Shown: positions 32,914-41,551 of the stretch, one piece after another
Layout: each line of letters starts with the position of its first letter
Numbering within the stretch: position 1 is the stretch's first letter
Made by a program: the position numbers and the translations under genes
Assembly: GCF_014205335.1 (NCBI RefSeq)
Contig: NZ_JACHNH010000001.1
Span: 7,868,501-7,932,500 of the forward strand
From: Amorphoplanes digitatis
GTDB lineage: Bacteria; Actinomycetota; Actinomycetes; Mycobacteriales; Micromonosporaceae
Reading direction: 5' to 3'
Length of the DNA stretch: 64,000 nucleotides
Notes under the pieces: generated by a model
What the model was told of the DNA's origin: nothing
Seen by the model: only the letters and a program-made list of their open reading frames with translations
The model's database searches: none

Positions 32914-34313
32914 CGCTGGTCGTCCCGGGCGGCCCAGGCACGTTCAGCACCCGGGCGGCCGGGCCGGCGGGCACGGCTGCGGGCACGGCCGCGCGCGGGC
33001 GGCCGACCGCGCTGCCCGCCTGGCCGCTCGCGAGCGTGCTCGCGTTCTACCCGGCGTGGTGGGCGCTCGGGCTCGGCGTGCTGATCTTTCCGATCATGGC
33101 GGCGCCGATGCTGGTACTGCTGCTGCGCCGCCACGCGGCCGGGCGGCCGCTGCGGCTGCCACCCGGCTTCGCCTGGTGGCTGCTGTTCCTCACGGCGGTC
33201 GTGGTCAGCGTCGCGGCGCTCGGCGCCGACCCCTCCGGCACGGTGGTCGAGGCCGCGGCCGACCGCCTGGTCGCGGTCGTCTACCGCCTCAGCCTGTACG
33301 CGTCCCTGACCGTCCTGCTCGTCTACGCGGGCAACCTGACCGAGGCCGAGCTCCCCCGCCGGCGCCTGGTCAAGCTGCTCGGCTGGCTCTTCGTGATCAC
33401 GGTGCTCGGCGGCCTGCTCGGCATGGTGGCCGGGCGCTTCGAGTTCACCTCGCCCGTCGAGTGGCTGCTGCCGCACGGGGTACGCAGCAAGGGCTTCGTG
33501 CAGTCGCTGGTGCACCCGTACGCCGCGCAGATCATGGACCTGGTCGGCGGCGACAAGCCCCGCCCGGCCGCGCCGTGGGGATACACCAACACCTGGGGCA
33601 ACAACTTCTGCCTGCTGATGGGCTGGCTCGTCGTCGCCGCCTTCGCCTCCGGGCGCCGCGGTGCGAAGCTCTTCGCGCTGCTCTGCCTCGCCGTGTCGAT
33701 CGTGCCGGCGGTCGTCTCGCTGAACCGCGGCCTGTGGATCGGCATCGGCGTCGTCGTCCTCTACGTCGCGGTCCGCTACGTGCTGATGGGCCGGATCTGG
33801 ATCGTTCCCGCGGTCCTGTTCGCCGCGGCCGCGCTGGTCGTCGCCCTGGTCGCCACCCCGCTCGGCGACACGGTGACCGCGCGGCTCGACAACGGCAAGT
33901 CCAACGGGGTGCGCTCCTTCCTGATCGAGCGCGCGATCGACGGCTTCGCCGACTCCCCGGTGATCGGCTACGGCTCGACCCGAAACACCATGGGCGGCCG
34001 CAACTCCATCGCGGTCGGCGAGAGCTCCGAGTGCGAGCGCTGCGGCAACTTCACGGTCGGCGGCAACGGCCAGTTCTGGCAGCTGATGTTCGCGCACGGC
34101 ACCGTCGGCACGGTCGCCTACCTGGGCTTCTTCGCCTACGGCCTGTGGCGGTTCCGGCGCGACCGCACCCCGATCGGCATCGCCGGCAGCGCCGCGATCG
34201 TGAGCTCCTTCTCGGCCATGCTCTGGTACAACTCGCTGGCCACCCCTCTGGTCTTCATGTTCCTGGCGTACGCGCTGCTCTGGCGCAACGAGATCGAGGG
34301 GGATGGCACTTGA
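32910..34313 (+). CDS. O-antigen ligase/Wzy-like polysaccharide polymerase
   Basis: A 467-residue polytopic membrane protein with about 11 hydrophobic segments and a large outer loop near the middle (about 185-225, GRFEFTSPVEWLLPHG...). The Wzy_C region contains SLNRGLWIGIGVVVLYVAV, and a second loop carries GNGQFWQLMFAHGTVGT. The family polymerises or transfers lipid-linked glycans at the outer face of the membrane. GTG 32910 overlaps the Wzz stop (GTGA), so it is translationally coupled. The first 40 residues are low-complexity Gly/Ala/Thr. Confidence 0.85.
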   Translation: MTLVVPGGPGTFSTRAAGPAGTAAGTAARGRPTALPAWPLASVLAFYPAWWALGLGVLIFPIMAAPMLVLLLRRHAAGRPLRLPPGFAWWLLFLTAVVVSVAALGADPSGTVVEAAADRLVAVVYRLSLYASLTVLLVYAGNLTEAELPRRRLVKLLGWLFVITVLGGLLGMVAGRFEFTSPVEWLLPHGVRSKGFVQSLVHPYAAQIMDLVGGDKPRPAAPWGYTNTWGNNFCLLMGWLVVAAFASGRRGAKLFALLCLAVSIVPAVVSLNRGLWIGIGVVVLYVAVRYVLMGRIWIVPAVLFAAAALVVALVATPLGDTVTARLDNGKSNGVRSFLIERAIDGFADSPVIGYGSTRNTMGGRNSIAVGESSECERCGNFTVGGNGQFWQLMFAHGTVGTVAYLGFFAYGLWRFRRDRTPIGIAGSAAIVSSFSAMLWYNSLATPLVFMFLAYALLWRNEIEGDGT

Positions 34314-35539
34314 GTCCGGTGAAGACCGCTCCGGCGGAACTGACCGTGGCAGACGCCGCACTGCGGGCGCAATACCTGGCGGAGGTACTCGCGCTGCTCT
34401 ACCCGGCGCCGTGCGACACCACCGGCGAGCACGGCGAGCAGATAGCCGAGTACCTGGTCGTGCCCGACGCGCGCCGGCCCCGGCTGCTGGTGCCGAACAC
34501 GTCCCGGCGGGTCGCGGCGGCCGCGGTCCGGCGCTACGCCGAGCCGCAGTCGGTCAGCGCCCGGCTCAAGCGGGACGCCGTCGTGGCCGCCCTGCGCACC
34601 GGCGCGTCGGGCCTGCTGCTGCGCGACCGGGTGCGCATCACCGGCCCGCACGCCGCGAGCATCGACGGGCACCTGCGCGAGGCGCTCGGGCGCGACCTGG
34701 CGATCAGCATCCACATCGGCCCGGCCCGCGCCAACCGCAAGCCGGTGCTGCAACTGATCACCCCCGACGGCGAGACGTTCGCGTTCGGCAAGCTCGGCAC
34801 CGGCTCGCTCACCCGGCACCTGGTGCACGCCGAGACCGCCGCCCTGCGGGCGCTGGGCACCGCCGGGCTCACCAAGCTGACCGTGCCGACGGTGCTGCAC
34901 GCCGGTGACTGGCGCGGCCTCCAGGTGCTGGTCCAGTCGGCGCTGCCGGTGTGGCTGCCGCGGGCGCCGCTCTCCCCGCGCCGGTTGACCGCCGCGATGC
35001 TGGACATCGCCGGCTGCTACGGATACACCAGCGGGACCCTGGTCGGGAGCGCGTACTGGGCCGAGCTGCGGGGCCGGCTCGCGGCCGTGTGCGACCGGCC
35101 CGAGGGCGCCGCGCTGGCCTCGGCGGCTGAGCTGCTGGCCACCCACGCCGGGCAGCACACGCTGCGCTACGGCGCCTGGCACGGCGACTGGGCACCGTGG
35201 AACATGGCGAACATCGCCGACACGCTGCTGGTCTGGGACTGGGAGCGGTTCGCCCGGGGCGTGCCCGTCGGCTTCGACGCCGTGCACCACGAGTTGCAGC
35301 GCCGGATCCAGTCCACCGGCGACGCCACGGACGCGGTCGAGGCGACCGTGCGCCGGGCCGGCGAGCTGCTCGCCGCGTTCGGCGTCGCCGACGAGGCCCG
35401 CGAGCTCACCGCCCTGCTGTACCTGATCGACCTCGCCGCCCGCTATCTGACCGACCGCCAGGCCGAGGCGGGTGCCCGGCTGGGCGTCCTCGGCACCTGG
35501 CTGCTCCCGGTGCTCATCCGCCGGGTCGAGGAGCTGTAA
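34310..35539 (+). CDS. APH-fold small-molecule kinase in the polysaccharide operon
   Basis: A 409-residue protein of the aminoglycoside phosphotransferase/choline kinase fold. The catalytic loop reads WHGDWAPWNMAN (HGDxxxxN) and is followed by VWDWERF, supplying the Mg2+-binding Asp. The nucleotide lobe is unusual in sequence (FAFGKLGTGSLTRHLVHAETAAL). I place the start at TTG 34310, which overlaps the polymerase stop (TTGA) and follows GAGGGGGA. Its position suggests it phosphorylates a sugar, lipid or glycan intermediate. An antibiotic-resistance role is unlikely. The substrate is not known. Confidence 0.75.
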   Translation: MSPVKTAPAELTVADAALRAQYLAEVLALLYPAPCDTTGEHGEQIAEYLVVPDARRPRLLVPNTSRRVAAAAVRRYAEPQSVSARLKRDAVVAALRTGASGLLLRDRVRITGPHAASIDGHLREALGRDLAISIHIGPARANRKPVLQLITPDGETFAFGKLGTGSLTRHLVHAETAALRALGTAGLTKLTVPTVLHAGDWRGLQVLVQSALPVWLPRAPLSPRRLTAAMLDIAGCYGYTSGTLVGSAYWAELRGRLAAVCDRPEGAALASAAELLATHAGQHTLRYGAWHGDWAPWNMANIADTLLVWDWERFARGVPVGFDAVHHELQRRIQSTGDATDAVEATVRRAGELLAAFGVADEARELTALLYLIDLAARYLTDRQAEAGARLGVLGTWLLPVLIRRVEEL

Positions 35540-36418
35540 ATGGACGTCTCCAAGGTCCCGAGCCCGGTGAAACGGGTCGTACACCTGGGTTCCCGCTCGT
35601 ACGGCCGGCTCACCGCGCCCGCACGGATGGAACCGTCGTTCCTGATCTGCGGCGGCCAGCGCTGCGGCACGACCTCGCTCTACCGCGCGCTCGCCGCACA
35701 CCCGACCGTGCTCAAGGCAGTGCTGCACAAGGGCGTGCACTACTTCGACGTGTCGTATGAGCGCGGCAAGGGCTGGTACAAGGGCCACTTCCCGCTGCAA
35801 CGCAGCGCCGAGCGGATCCGCACGAAGTACGGCGTCGAGGCGCAGACCTTCGAGTCGAGCCCGTACTACATGTACCACCCGCAGGCGGCCGCCAGGATCG
35901 CCGCGGACCTGCCCGACGCCAAGCTCGTGGTGCTGGTCCGCGACCCGGTGGAGCGGGCCTACTCGCAGCACCATCACGAGCTGGCCCGCGGCTTCGAGCA
36001 CGAGCGCGACTTCGGCAACGCGCTCGCGCTGGAGCCGCCCCGGCTGCACCGCCAGGAGCACAAGCTGGCGACCGACCCGACCTACTACTCGTTCGCGCAC
36101 CAGCACCACGCCTACCGGTCGCGGGGCGAGTACGCCCGCTACCTGAGCGTGATGGCGCAGCACGTCGGCCGGGAACGCATCCACGTGGTGGAGAGCGAGC
36201 GGTTCTTCACCGAGCCCGAGGAGATCTACGACGAGGTCTGCTCGTTCCTCGGGCTGCGCCTCGACCTGGGGCACCCGGCCTTCGAGCGGCACAACGCCCG
36301 GCCCCGGCAGGCCGACATGGACCCGGGCCTGCGCCGCGACCTGACGAACTACTTCGCGTCGCACGACGAGGCGCTGACCACCTGGCTTGGCCGGGTGCCC
36401 ATCTGGCGTCAGGCATGA
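35540..36418 (+). CDS. PAPS-dependent sulfotransferase
   Basis: A 292-residue sulfotransferase. The 5'-phosphosulfate loop reads LICGGQRCGTTSLYRAL (about 35-51). The 3'-phosphate-binding segment reads VVLVRDPVERAYSQHHHEL. Both match heparan sulfate N-deacetylase/NST-type and bacterial carbohydrate sulfotransferases. No signal peptide is seen, so it likely sulfates a cytoplasmic lipid-linked glycan before export. The ATG directly follows the kinase stop, inside the coupled operon. The acceptor is unknown, but the neighbours point to the polysaccharide. Confidence 0.9.
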   Translation: MDVSKVPSPVKRVVHLGSRSYGRLTAPARMEPSFLICGGQRCGTTSLYRALAAHPTVLKAVLHKGVHYFDVSYERGKGWYKGHFPLQRSAERIRTKYGVEAQTFESSPYYMYHPQAAARIAADLPDAKLVVLVRDPVERAYSQHHHELARGFEHERDFGNALALEPPRLHRQEHKLATDPTYYSFAHQHHAYRSRGEYARYLSVMAQHVGRERIHVVESERFFTEPEEIYDEVCSFLGLRLDLGHPAFERHNARPRQADMDPGLRRDLTNYFASHDEALTTWLGRVPIWRQA

Positions 36419-37980
36419 CCGCGACGGCGGTCGCCGACCCGCCGCGCCGAAAAACTACACAGGGTGTCGCGCGGGGCGGGCTGGCCAACATGGCCGGCTC
36501 CGCGCTGGCCGGCGGCACCGGCGTCGCGGTCACCTGGGTGGTCGCGCGGGGCCTCGGCGCCGAGCAGGCCGGCGCCTTCTTCGCCGCGACGGCGGCGTTC
36601 GTGCTGGCCGGCGGGCTGGCGAAGCTCGGCACGCAGACGGGCCTGGTCTACTGGCCGGCCCGGCTGCGGGCCACCGGCAACGATCACCTGCTCGGCGCCT
36701 GCCTGCGCACCGGCCTGACGCCGGTCCTCGCGTTCGCGGTCCTGCTCGGCTTCGCGATGTGGTTCGGCGCGCCGGCGATCGCGCACCTCACCGCGCAGGA
36801 GTCGCCGCACGTCGTCGGCGCGCACACCACCGGGCTGCGGGTGCTGGCGGTCTTCCTGCCGTTGCAGGCGCTCACCGACGCGCTGCTGACCGCGACCCGC
36901 GGCTACAAGGCCATGCGGCCGACGGTCACCCTCGACCGGATCACGCGCAGCGCGCTGCAGTTGTTGTGCGTGGGCGCGGTCGGGGTGGCCGGCCTCTCGA
37001 CGATGGCGACGCTGCCGGAGTTCGCGCTGGCCTGGGCCGTGCCGTACCTGCCGGTGACGGTGCTCGCGGCGTTCGCGCTGCGCCGGACCTATCTGGCCGG
37101 CCGGCCGCACCAGGCGCGGACCCGGCGCGGCGAGCGCCGGCGGCTGCGCCGCGACTTCTGGCGCTTCACCGGCCCGCGGGCCCTGGCCAGCGTCGCGCAG
37201 CTCGCGCTGCAACGGGTCGACGTGCTCCTGGTCGCCGCCCTCGGCGGGCTGGCGGCCGCCGCGATCTACGCCGTCGCCGGCCGGTTCGTGGTGCTCATCC
37301 AGTTCGCCAACCAGGGCATCTCCCAGTCGGTGCAGCCCCGGCTGGCCGAGGCGCTGGCGACCGGAGACCGGGAGACGGCCAACCACCTCTACCAGACCGC
37401 CACCGGCTGGCTCGTGCTGGTGACCTGGCCGATCAACTTCCTGGTGATCCTGCTCGCGCCGGTCTACCTGGGGCTGTTCGGCGACGCGTACCCGCGGGGC
37501 GCCGACGTCGTCGTCGTGCTGGCCTGCGCCATGCTCGTCGCCACCGGCTGCGGCATGGTCGACATGGTCCTGGCGATGGCCGGGCGCACCTCGTGGAACC
37601 TCGTCAACGTCCTGATCGCGCTGGGCGTGACGATCGGCCTGGACGTGCTGCTGATCCCCCGGTACGGCGCCCTCGGCGCCGCGATCGGCCTGGCGTGCGC
37701 GATGGTCGCCAACAACCTGCTGCCGCTCGTGCAGGTGGGCCGCGCCGCCCGGCTGCACCCGTTCGGCACGGGCACGCTCACCGCGGCCGGGCTCTCCGCC
37801 GCCTGTTTCGGCCTGGTACCCGGGCTCGTCACCACCGTGACCGGCGCCGGACCGGCCGGCCTCACGCTGGCCGTAGCCACGGCAGTACCCGCGTACGCCG
37901 TGGGCGTCTGGCTGCTGCGCGGCCCCCTCGCCCTCGACGCCTTCCAGCCCCGCAAGCTCATCCAGAGGAGGACCGGTTGA
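36415..37980 (+). CDS. Wzx/MATE-like polysaccharide flippase
   Basis: A 521-residue polytopic protein with about 12-14 hydrophobic segments, typical of the polysaccharide exporter (MVF) family that flips lipid-linked repeat units. Characteristic stretches are GGLANMAGSALAGGTGVAVTWVVARGLG at the N terminus (quoted in part as ARGLGAEQAG) and NQGISQSVQPRLAEALATGD in the middle. ATG 36415 overlaps the sulfotransferase stop by 4 bases (ATGA). Together with the Wzz-like and Wzy-like genes it makes a Wzx/Wzy-type export set. Confidence 0.87.
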   Translation: MTATAVADPPRRKTTQGVARGGLANMAGSALAGGTGVAVTWVVARGLGAEQAGAFFAATAAFVLAGGLAKLGTQTGLVYWPARLRATGNDHLLGACLRTGLTPVLAFAVLLGFAMWFGAPAIAHLTAQESPHVVGAHTTGLRVLAVFLPLQALTDALLTATRGYKAMRPTVTLDRITRSALQLLCVGAVGVAGLSTMATLPEFALAWAVPYLPVTVLAAFALRRTYLAGRPHQARTRRGERRRLRRDFWRFTGPRALASVAQLALQRVDVLLVAALGGLAAAAIYAVAGRFVVLIQFANQGISQSVQPRLAEALATGDRETANHLYQTATGWLVLVTWPINFLVILLAPVYLGLFGDAYPRGADVVVVLACAMLVATGCGMVDMVLAMAGRTSWNLVNVLIALGVTIGLDVLLIPRYGALGAAIGLACAMVANNLLPLVQVGRAARLHPFGTGTLTAAGLSAACFGLVPGLVTTVTGAGPAGLTLAVATAVPAYAVGVWLLRGPLALDAFQPRKLIQRRTG

Positions 37981-38705
37981 CCACCGAATACACAAAGGTG
38001 TTCCAGGACGCGAACGCCGTCGACAAGTACGAGCACGTCACCTACGCGCCGGACAGCTACGCGTCGCGGATCAACGAGCGGCAGCGTGCCTACCTGCGCG
38101 GGCTCGTCGACCGGGAGTTCGACACCCCACCGGTGCAGCACGACTTCGCGTGCGGCACCGGTCGCGCGATCCGCACGCTGCACGGCCTGGTCCGTGACGC
38201 GCACGGCTACGACACGTCGGCCGAGATGATGGCGAAGGCGGCCGAGGTCGGCTCGCAGGCCCGGTGGCACCAGGTGCCGATGGACGGTCCGGTGCCGACC
38301 CCGGTGCCGGCCGGGCACCCGGCGATCGTGACGATGTTCCGGCTGCTGCTCAACGTGCACCCGGACGTGCGGGACCGGGCGATCGCGTTCGCCGCGAAGG
38401 TCCTGCCCGAGGCCGATTCCGGCCTGCTGGTGGTGGAGAACCACGGCAACGCGGGCTCCCTGCGGCACCTGCGCGCCCGGCGCCACTCGGGCGAGCGCTG
38501 GTTCGCCGAACTGTCACACGACGAGGTCGAGGAGCTGTTCGACCGGCACGGCTTCGAGATCATCGAGCGGCGCGGCTTCTCCATGCTGACCGAGTCGCTG
38601 GACAACCTGCGGCTGGCCCGCGCCGCCGACGCGGCAATGCGCCGGCTGCCGGGCGCGGACGGCTTCGCGGTAAACGTCCTCTACACGGCCCGCCGGAAGA
38701 GGTAG
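37977..38705 (+). CDS. Class I SAM-dependent methyltransferase
   Basis: A 242-residue methyltransferase. Motif I is HDFACGTGRAIRTL (about 53-66). The acidic residue of motif II is in GYDTSAEMMAKA, and the later motif HPAIVTMFRLLLNVHPD matches the family. I use TTG 37977, which overlaps the flippase stop (TTGA) and follows AGAGGAGG. It probably methylates a sugar or a small precursor of the glycan. O-, N- or C-specificity cannot be read from the sequence. Confidence 0.82.
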   Translation: MTTEYTKVFQDANAVDKYEHVTYAPDSYASRINERQRAYLRGLVDREFDTPPVQHDFACGTGRAIRTLHGLVRDAHGYDTSAEMMAKAAEVGSQARWHQVPMDGPVPTPVPAGHPAIVTMFRLLLNVHPDVRDRAIAFAAKVLPEADSGLLVVENHGNAGSLRHLRARRHSGERWFAELSHDEVEELFDRHGFEIIERRGFSMLTESLDNLRLARAADAAMRRLPGADGFAVNVLYTARRKR

Positions 38706-38713
38706 CCGCTGCC

Positions 38714-39712
38714 ATGCGTCGCGTCATAGCCCTGCTGGGCCTGCTCATCCTCGTGCTCGCCGGCTGCACCTCGCACCGGCGGGACAAGCCCGAACCCGCG
38801 CCGGCGCCGGACCTGACCAGCGCGCCCGCCGCGGTGGCCGTCAACCCGGGTCCGTTCGAGTCCGGGCCGTTCGAGGCGCCGGCGACCGGCGCCTACCTGG
38901 GCGCCTGGATCAAGCCGGACGAGCTCACCCACGTCGGCCGGGTCGAGGCCGTCGACGGCCTGGAGGAGGAGCTGGGCCGGCCGCTGGACATCATCAACAC
39001 CTACCGGCGCTTCGAGCAGATGGTCGGCACCGAGTCGGACGCCGAGTTCCTGGCGCAGGGCGCGACGCTGATGGTGAGCTGGGCGACCGGCGACAACCGC
39101 TCCATCCTCGCGGGCGAGCACGACCGCCTGATCAAGCAGCAGGCCCGGGCCATCCGCAAGGTGGACAGGCCGGTGCTGCTGCGGATCCGGTGGGAGATGG
39201 ACCGGCCGAACCTGCGCGCGACGATGTGGTCCGGCGAGGACTACATCGCCGCGTACAAGCACATCCGGGAGATCTTCGCCCAGCAGCGGGTGGAGAACGT
39301 GTCGTGGGTGTGGTGCCCGACCGCGGAGGGCTTCATCCGCGGCGACGCGCCGGCCTTCTACCCTGGCGACGACCAGGTCGACTGGACCTGCGTCGACGTC
39401 TACGCGGGGAACCTCTTCCAGCCGATCGGCACGCTGATGGGGCCGTTCCTGCAGTGGGCCGCCCAGCGCCCGAAGCCGATCATCGTCGGCGAGTTCGGGG
39501 TGGCCAAGGCCTGGGGCTCCGAGGGCCGGGCCGCCTGGCTGCGCAACGCCGCCGGCACCTTCAAGGCGAACCCGCAGATCAAGGGCGTCGTCTACTTCGA
39601 GTCCAACCCCGAGGGCAACGGCCCGAAGCAGCAGTTCCAGCTCGCCGGCGACAAGCCGGCCTTCGATGCCTTCACCCGGCTGACGAAGGACCCGTACTTC
39701 AACCCGAGCTGA
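38714..39712 (+). CDS. Lipoprotein GH26-like glycosidase
   Basis: A 332-residue lipoprotein. The signal is MRRVIALLGLLILVLAGC with lipobox LAGC (Cys 18). The GH26-like catalytic domain has LLRIRWEMDRP (acid candidate E161), WVWCPTAEG, FYPGDDQVDWTCVDVY and IIVGEFGVAKAW (nucleophile candidate E260). The family includes beta-mannanases and related endo-hydrolases. It is the last gene of the polysaccharide operon, 9 bases after the methyltransferase. It likely trims or releases the exported glycan at the cell surface. The exact linkage cut is not predictable. Confidence 0.83.
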   Translation: MRRVIALLGLLILVLAGCTSHRRDKPEPAPAPDLTSAPAAVAVNPGPFESGPFEAPATGAYLGAWIKPDELTHVGRVEAVDGLEEELGRPLDIINTYRRFEQMVGTESDAEFLAQGATLMVSWATGDNRSILAGEHDRLIKQQARAIRKVDRPVLLRIRWEMDRPNLRATMWSGEDYIAAYKHIREIFAQQRVENVSWVWCPTAEGFIRGDAPAFYPGDDQVDWTCVDVYAGNLFQPIGTLMGPFLQWAAQRPKPIIVGEFGVAKAWGSEGRAAWLRNAAGTFKANPQIKGVVYFESNPEGNGPKQQFQLAGDKPAFDAFTRLTKDPYFNPS

Positions 39713-39748
39713 TGGTTGGACCGGGACGGCCTCGTCCCGGTCCGACCA
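39713..39748. terminator. Hairpin terminator between GH26 and WecG-type genes
   Basis: An 11-bp perfect stem (39718-39728 with 39733-39743), a GCCT loop and further pairing outside it lie immediately after the GH26 stop. The hairpin sits between convergent genes and can act in both directions. Confidence 0.75.
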
Positions 39749-39752
39749 GGGC

Positions 39753-40538
39753 TCATCGGCGCCGGCTAGCGGCGCCGGCGAGCAGGCGCATCGCGTACGG
39801 GGCGTCGTGCTTGAGGTAGCGCTTCGCCAGGCGGCCGGGCTCCGTGCCCAGCCGGTGTGCCCACTCGAGGCCGGTCCGCTGCATCCAGAGCGGCGCCCGC
39901 TCGACGTCGCCGGCCACGAAGTTGACCGCCGCGCCGCAGCCGATGAACCAGGCCTTGGGCATCTCGGCGCGCAGCCGGGTGATGACCTTCTCCTGCTTGG
40001 GAAAGCCGAGGCCGACGAAGACCAGGTCGGGTTTCGCGCGGACGACCTCGGCGAGGAACCTGGCATAGGTCCGCTTCTTCTTCTCGAAGCCGAACTGCGG
40101 GCAGCTGGTCCCGGCGATCCGCAGCCCGGGGCACTCCCGGGCGAGCCGGTCGGCGGCCCGGGCCGCGCCGTTCTGCGCACCGTCCGCGCCGGGCGCGCCG
40201 CCGATGACGAAGATCGACCGGCGGTCGTGGCCGAGCCCGCGGGACAGCGACCAGATGAGGCTGCTGCCCGCGATCCGTTCCGGCAGCGGCGTTCCGCTGA
40301 GCCGGCTGGCCCAGACCAGCGGCATGCCGTCGGCGACTATCAGGTCGGCGTCGTCGAGGTGTACGCGGACTCCCGCGTCGATCTGCGCCTGGCGCAGGAT
40401 GTCGACGTTCGGGGTGAGAATGCGACCGCCCCGGCCGAGGGTGATCGCCTCCCGGACGACCGCGACGACCTCCGCCTCGGTGATGCGGTCGATTCCCGTG
40501 CCGTCCAGATGGACCCGGTCGAATGCTTCGACGGTCAT
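39753..40538 (-). CDS. WecG/TagA/CpsF family glycosyltransferase
   Basis: A 261-residue GT26 enzyme, which transfers a sugar such as ManNAcA or ManNAc to a polyprenyl-diphosphate-linked acceptor. Motifs are TPNVDILRQAQ, LIVADGMPLVWASRL, VFVGLGFPKQEKVI and the C-terminal GCGAAVNFVAGDVERAP...GLEWAHRLGTEPGRLAKRYL (quoted in parts). ATG 40538 follows AAGGAGG. It is transcribed against the main polysaccharide operon and divergently from the second sulfotransferase. A role in building the same glycan is likely. Confidence 0.92.
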   Translation of the reverse strand: MTVEAFDRVHLDGTGIDRITEAEVVAVVREAITLGRGGRILTPNVDILRQAQIDAGVRVHLDDADLIVADGMPLVWASRLSGTPLPERIAGSSLIWSLSRGLGHDRRSIFVIGGAPGADGAQNGAARAADRLARECPGLRIAGTSCPQFGFEKKKRTYARFLAEVVRAKPDLVFVGLGFPKQEKVITRLRAEMPKAWFIGCGAAVNFVAGDVERAPLWMQRTGLEWAHRLGTEPGRLAKRYLKHDAPYAMRLLAGAASRRR

Positions 40539-40600
40539 GCAACGCCTCCTTCAGCCCTGCTCGCTCGTTATAGGAGCGAAACGAGTGAAGGTGGGCGAAA

Positions 40601-41551
40601 GTGGCACGAATCCTATATTTGGGCGGGTTGGGGCGGAGCGGGACAACTCTCGTCGAACGCCTCCTCGGCGAACTCCCCTCCGTGTGCGCGCTCGGCGAAG
40701 TCGTCCACCTGTGGCAGCGCGATATCCGCGACGACGAGCGTTGCGGCTGCGGCGCCCACTTCTCCGCCTGCACGTTCTGGAGGCGCGTCGGCCTCTCGGC
40801 CTTCGGCGGATGGGCCAATGTGGACGTCGAGCGGGTGCACGCCCTGCGCGACGTCGTGGAGCGCACCCGGCACATCCCCCGCCTGGCGGGCAGCGGCCTG
40901 CCCGCCGCCCAGCGCGCCGACGTCCGCGAGTACGCGAGCTACTACGCCAGGGTCTACGCGGCCGCCGCTGAGGTCTCCGGCGCCGCGGTCATCGTCGACT
41001 CCTCCAAGCACAGCGCCCTCGCCCACGTGCTGCGCTGGGCGGACGACGTTGATCTGCGGGTGGTGCACGTGGTCCGCGACGCGCGCGGGGTCGCGTACTC
41101 CTGGACCAAGACCGTCGCCCGGCCGGAGACCGACGGCGGCGACGAGATGACCCGCTACTCCCCCGGCCGTTCGGCCCTGCTCTGGAACGCGCACAACGCC
41201 GCGTTCGGGCTGCTCTCCCGGCGCGGCGTCCCGGTGCGCCGGATCCGCTACGAGCAGTTCCTCACCGACCCGCGGGCCGCGCTGCGCGAGCTGGCCGAGT
41301 ACGCCGGCGTCCCCGTCGGCGACGCCGACCTGGCCTTCCTCGGCGACGGGTACGCCGACCTGCGGGTCGGGCACAGCGCCGCCGGAAACCCGATGCGCTT
41401 CAGCGTCGGCCGGCTGCCGCTGCGCCGCGACGACGCGTGGATGCGCGCGCTGCCCAGCGGTCAGCGCCGCCTCGTCGGCGCGGTGTGCGCGCCGATGCTG
41501 CGCGCGTACGGGTACCCGCTCAACCCCGCAGAGATGCTCCAGGAGGCGTGA
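40601..41551 (+). CDS. Second PAPS-dependent sulfotransferase
   Basis: A 316-residue sulfotransferase with the 5'-phosphosulfate loop YLGGLGRSGTTLVERLLG at the N terminus and the 3'-phosphate site VVHVVRDARGVAYSW at about 160. A Cys-rich segment (RCGCGAHFSACTFW, about 47-60) may bind metal or be structural. It is only distantly similar to the sulfotransferase at 35.5 kb, so a different acceptor position is likely. GTG 40601 follows AAGGTGG. Its stop overlaps the GT2 start by one base. Confidence 0.88.
   Translation: MARILYLGGLGRSGTTLVERLLGELPSVCALGEVVHLWQRDIRDDERCGCGAHFSACTFWRRVGLSAFGGWANVDVERVHALRDVVERTRHIPRLAGSGLPAAQRADVREYASYYARVYAAAAEVSGAAVIVDSSKHSALAHVLRWADDVDLRVVHVVRDARGVAYSWTKTVARPETDGGDEMTRYSPGRSALLWNAHNAAFGLLSRRGVPVRRIRYEQFLTDPRAALRELAEYAGVPVGDADLAFLGDGYADLRVGHSAAGNPMRFSVGRLPLRRDDAWMRALPSGQRRLVGAVCAPMLRAYGYPLNPAEMLQEA

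Noticed and set aside
34310..35539. Aminoglycoside resistance gene.
   Set aside because: Only the general kinase fold matches. Context and sequence divergence argue for a glycan-related role.
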